Positions 62,591-64,000 of a stretch of DNA of 64,000 bases are shown here, piece by piece. The notes below the pieces were generated by a model. The model was given only the letters and a program-made list of their open reading frames with translations, had not been told where the DNA came from and made no database searches. The stretch comes from Marinobacter nanhaiticus D15-8W. Its GTDB lineage: Bacteria; Pseudomonadota; Gammaproteobacteria; Pseudomonadales; Oleiphilaceae. Within the stretch, counting starts at the first letter, position 1. Each line of letters opens with the position of its first letter. The translations under genes and the position numbers were made by a program. Location of the stretch: positions 124,001-188,000 of the forward strand of contig NZ_AP028878.1 in the NCBI RefSeq assembly GCF_036511935.1, written 5' to 3'.

Positions 62591-62794
62591 TTGACCACCA
62601 CAAGATTGATCGGACTGGTCGCCCTCGTGATCGGTGTGCTTCTGTTGTACTTCGGCTGGCAGTCGACCCAGAGCGTTGGCGAACAGCTGTCGGAGAGCCT
62701 GACCGGGCGCTTTTCTGATGAAACCATGTGGTATCTGATCGGCGGCGCTGCCGCAGCTATCGGGGGTGCTTTCATGGTGTTTGTCAGGAACTGA
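62591..62794 (+). CDS. DUF3185 family small membrane protein
   Basis: This 67-residue protein has two transmembrane helices (about 5-22 and 44-64) around a SVGEQLSESLTGRFSDETMW loop, matching DUF3185. The start is TTG at 62591, 6 nt after AAAGGAGA; longer starts would add an unlikely 59-residue non-homologous stretch. The family has no known function. Confidence 0.8.
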   Translation: MTTTRLIGLVALVIGVLLLYFGWQSTQSVGEQLSESLTGRFSDETMWYLIGGAAAAIGGAFMVFVRN

Positions 62795-62892
62795 GGCCTG
62801 ATGGAACCAGCCCCCTGATCCAGACAGACAGAGACCGGACAAAACCGGTCCATCGGAATGCATGGAAACATTGCGGCATTGAAGAACGGAAA

Positions 62893-62931
62893 GACGCCCG
62901 GATGCGCAACAGATCGCACCGGGCGTTTTGC
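62893..62931. terminator. Bidirectional terminator between DUF3185 and PTS genes
   Basis: ACGCCCGG (62894-62901) pairs with CCGGGCGT (62919-62926), with TTTT to the right and an AAAG run to the left. It lies between convergent genes. Confidence 0.75.
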
Positions 62932-62933
62932 TT

Positions 62934-64000
62934 TCAGGCAGTGGCCGCCACTTCGGTCTTGCCGGTCTTGACCGTCGCATAGGCCAGGCCGATCACCAGC
63001 GAGCCCACCGTAATGGCGAACAGGTAAGGCAGCACGGCGCTGACCGCGTTGGGAATCAGCAGCACGAACAGGCCACCGTGGGGCGCCATCAGGGAAATGC
63101 CGAAGTACATGGACAGCGCGCCGGTAATGGCGCCGCCGACCATGCAGATCGGGATCACCCGCAGCGGATCTTTCGCCATAAACGGGATGGCCCCTTCCGA
63201 GATGAAACACAGCCCCAGCACGAACGAGGCTTTACCGGCCTGCCGCTCGCCTTCCGCGAACTTGTTGCGGGCCAGCAGACTGGCGATACCCATGCCGATG
63301 GCCGGTACCATCCCTGAGGCCATGATCGCAGCCATGGGAGCCGACGCTCCTGCCCCTTCCGATAGCAGACCCACACCGAAGGTATAGGCCGCTTTATTGA
63401 CCGGCCCCCCCAGGTCGAAGCACATCATGGCGCCCAGCAGGCTGCCGAGCAGCACGGCGTTCCCGGTGCCCATGTTGGTAAGGAATGCTGTCAGGCTGTC
63501 CATGATGCCGGCGATAGGCTCGCCGATCAGGTAGATCATGGTCAGGCCTGTCACCAGGCTGGCGATCAGCGGAATGATCAGGACCGGCTTGAGCGATTCC
63601 ACGCTCTCGGGTAGCGGCAGTTTCCGGCTCACCAGTTTGGCCACATAACCGGCGATGAACCCGGCGAAGATACCGCCGAGGAAACCGGCGCCGAGTTCGC
63701 CGGCCAGGAAACCGCCGATCATGCCCGGCGCGATCCCGGGCCTGTCGGCGATGGAATAAGCGATGTAACCGGCAAGCAGCGGAATCATCAGCTTGAATGC
63801 GGTGGCTCCACCGATCTGCATCAGTGCCGCGGCCAGTGACCCTTCCTCTTCCGCTGCATTGATGCCGAATACGAAGGACAGGGCGATCATCAAGCCACCG
63901 GCGACGACCATCGGCAGCATAAAGGAGACGCCGGTGAGCAGGTGCTTGTAGGGGCCTTTACGGTCACCGCCGCCGGCTCTGGCGCCGGTAGCTTTCTTGC
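62934..64000 (-). CDS. fruA: PTS fructose transporter subunit IIBC, C-terminal part (partial)
   Basis: The gene enters from the right edge and stops at 62934; about 355 residues are visible. The upstream linker (AGGGDRKGPYKHLL) leads into the IIC domain LTGVSFMLPMVVAGGLMIAL, with later PVNKAAYTFGVGLLSEG and ISEGAIPFMAKDPLRVIPIC, the standard fructose-IIC blocks. It transports and phosphorylates fructose at the membrane. The IIB part and the rest of the fru operon (fruK, fruB) would lie beyond the window. Confidence 0.92.
   Translation of the reverse strand, partial: KKATGARAGGGDRKGPYKHLLTGVSFMLPMVVAGGLMIALSFVFGINAAEEEGSLAAALMQIGGATAFKLMIPLLAGYIAYSIADRPGIAPGMIGGFLAGELGAGFLGGIFAGFIAGYVAKLVSRKLPLPESVESLKPVLIIPLIASLVTGLTMIYLIGEPIAGIMDSLTAFLTNMGTGNAVLLGSLLGAMMCFDLGGPVNKAAYTFGVGLLSEGAGASAPMAAIMASGMVPAIGMGIASLLARNKFAEGERQAGKASFVLGLCFISEGAIPFMAKDPLRVIPICMVGGAITGALSMYFGISLMAPHGGLFVLLIPNAVSAVLPYLFAITVGSLVIGLAYATVKTGKTEVAATA

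Overview
The window is about 62% GC, densely coded and bacterial. Its gene families point to a free-living, probably marine gammaproteobacterium of Marinobacter/Halomonas type. The pointers are a GH13 alpha-glucosidase whose catalytic residues fall at the same positions as in the Halomonas enzyme, a SlyA-type regulator with HlyD/DUF2955 efflux genes, an AlmA-like monooxygenase, extracellular polyhydroxybutyrate (PHB) degradation genes, a Fur-regulated siderophore system and a rhombosortase with a GlyGly-CTERM protein. No rRNA, tRNA, CRISPR array, prophage or transposase was seen. The genus is inference.

Layout. 1-1270: end of a response regulator, a hemerythrin-like protein and a small coiled-coil protein. 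1479-8689: an alpha-glucoside operon (binding protein, two permeases, GH13 alpha-glucosidase, ATPase, LacI repressor) with two candidate LacI-type operators in front. 8740-8839: intact copy of a three-hairpin repeat. 9010-11920: NlpC/P60 lipoprotein, diguanylate cyclase, IlvE and its terminator. 11960-15898: Tat-exported PaoABC-type molybdenum aldehyde oxidoreductase. 16193-20190: small membrane proteins, a halohydrin-dehalogenase-like SDR, a small repeat-containing exported protein, a LysR regulator and thioredoxin. Two near-identical palindromes bracket the LysR gene. 20220-26754: mostly single small enzymes and conserved hypotheticals.

26832-28241: Fur box, an orphan siderophore-binding protein, and a second copy of the three-hairpin repeat split by a 287-bp MITE-like insertion with inverted termini and a 6-bp target duplication. 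28279-30738: large M48 membrane protease. 30829-38151: siderophore uptake locus (TonB receptor, DUF2218, binding protein, two permeases, ATPase) with a divergent LysR gene and a shared Fur box. 38189-40931: SlyA-like regulator, HlyD and DUF2955 efflux genes with two SlyA-type operators. 41018-45024: MtgA, ArfB, a YbaY/META lipoprotein, a DUF1835 protein, a shikimate-kinase-like protein and a lipoprotein. 45188-49126: 3-hydroxybutyrate oligomer hydrolase and PHB depolymerase. 49437-51052: a palindromic element and an SSS symporter under a TPP riboswitch. 51216-55672: metallo-hydrolase, K+ channel, chemoreceptor, AlmA-like monooxygenase. 55887-57842: rhombosortase and GlyGly-CTERM protein, convergent and overlapping. 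58118-62794: TrxC, ExoD-like protein, acyltransferase, EamA exporter with divergent LysR, DUF3185 protein. 62934 to the end: PTS fructose IIBC, partial.

Most notable: the halohydrin-dehalogenase-like protein, the LysR gene bracketed by matched palindromes next to a repeat-protein target, the structured repeat seen both empty and filled by a MITE-like element, the TPP-riboswitch-controlled SSS transporter, and the rhombosortase/substrate pair.
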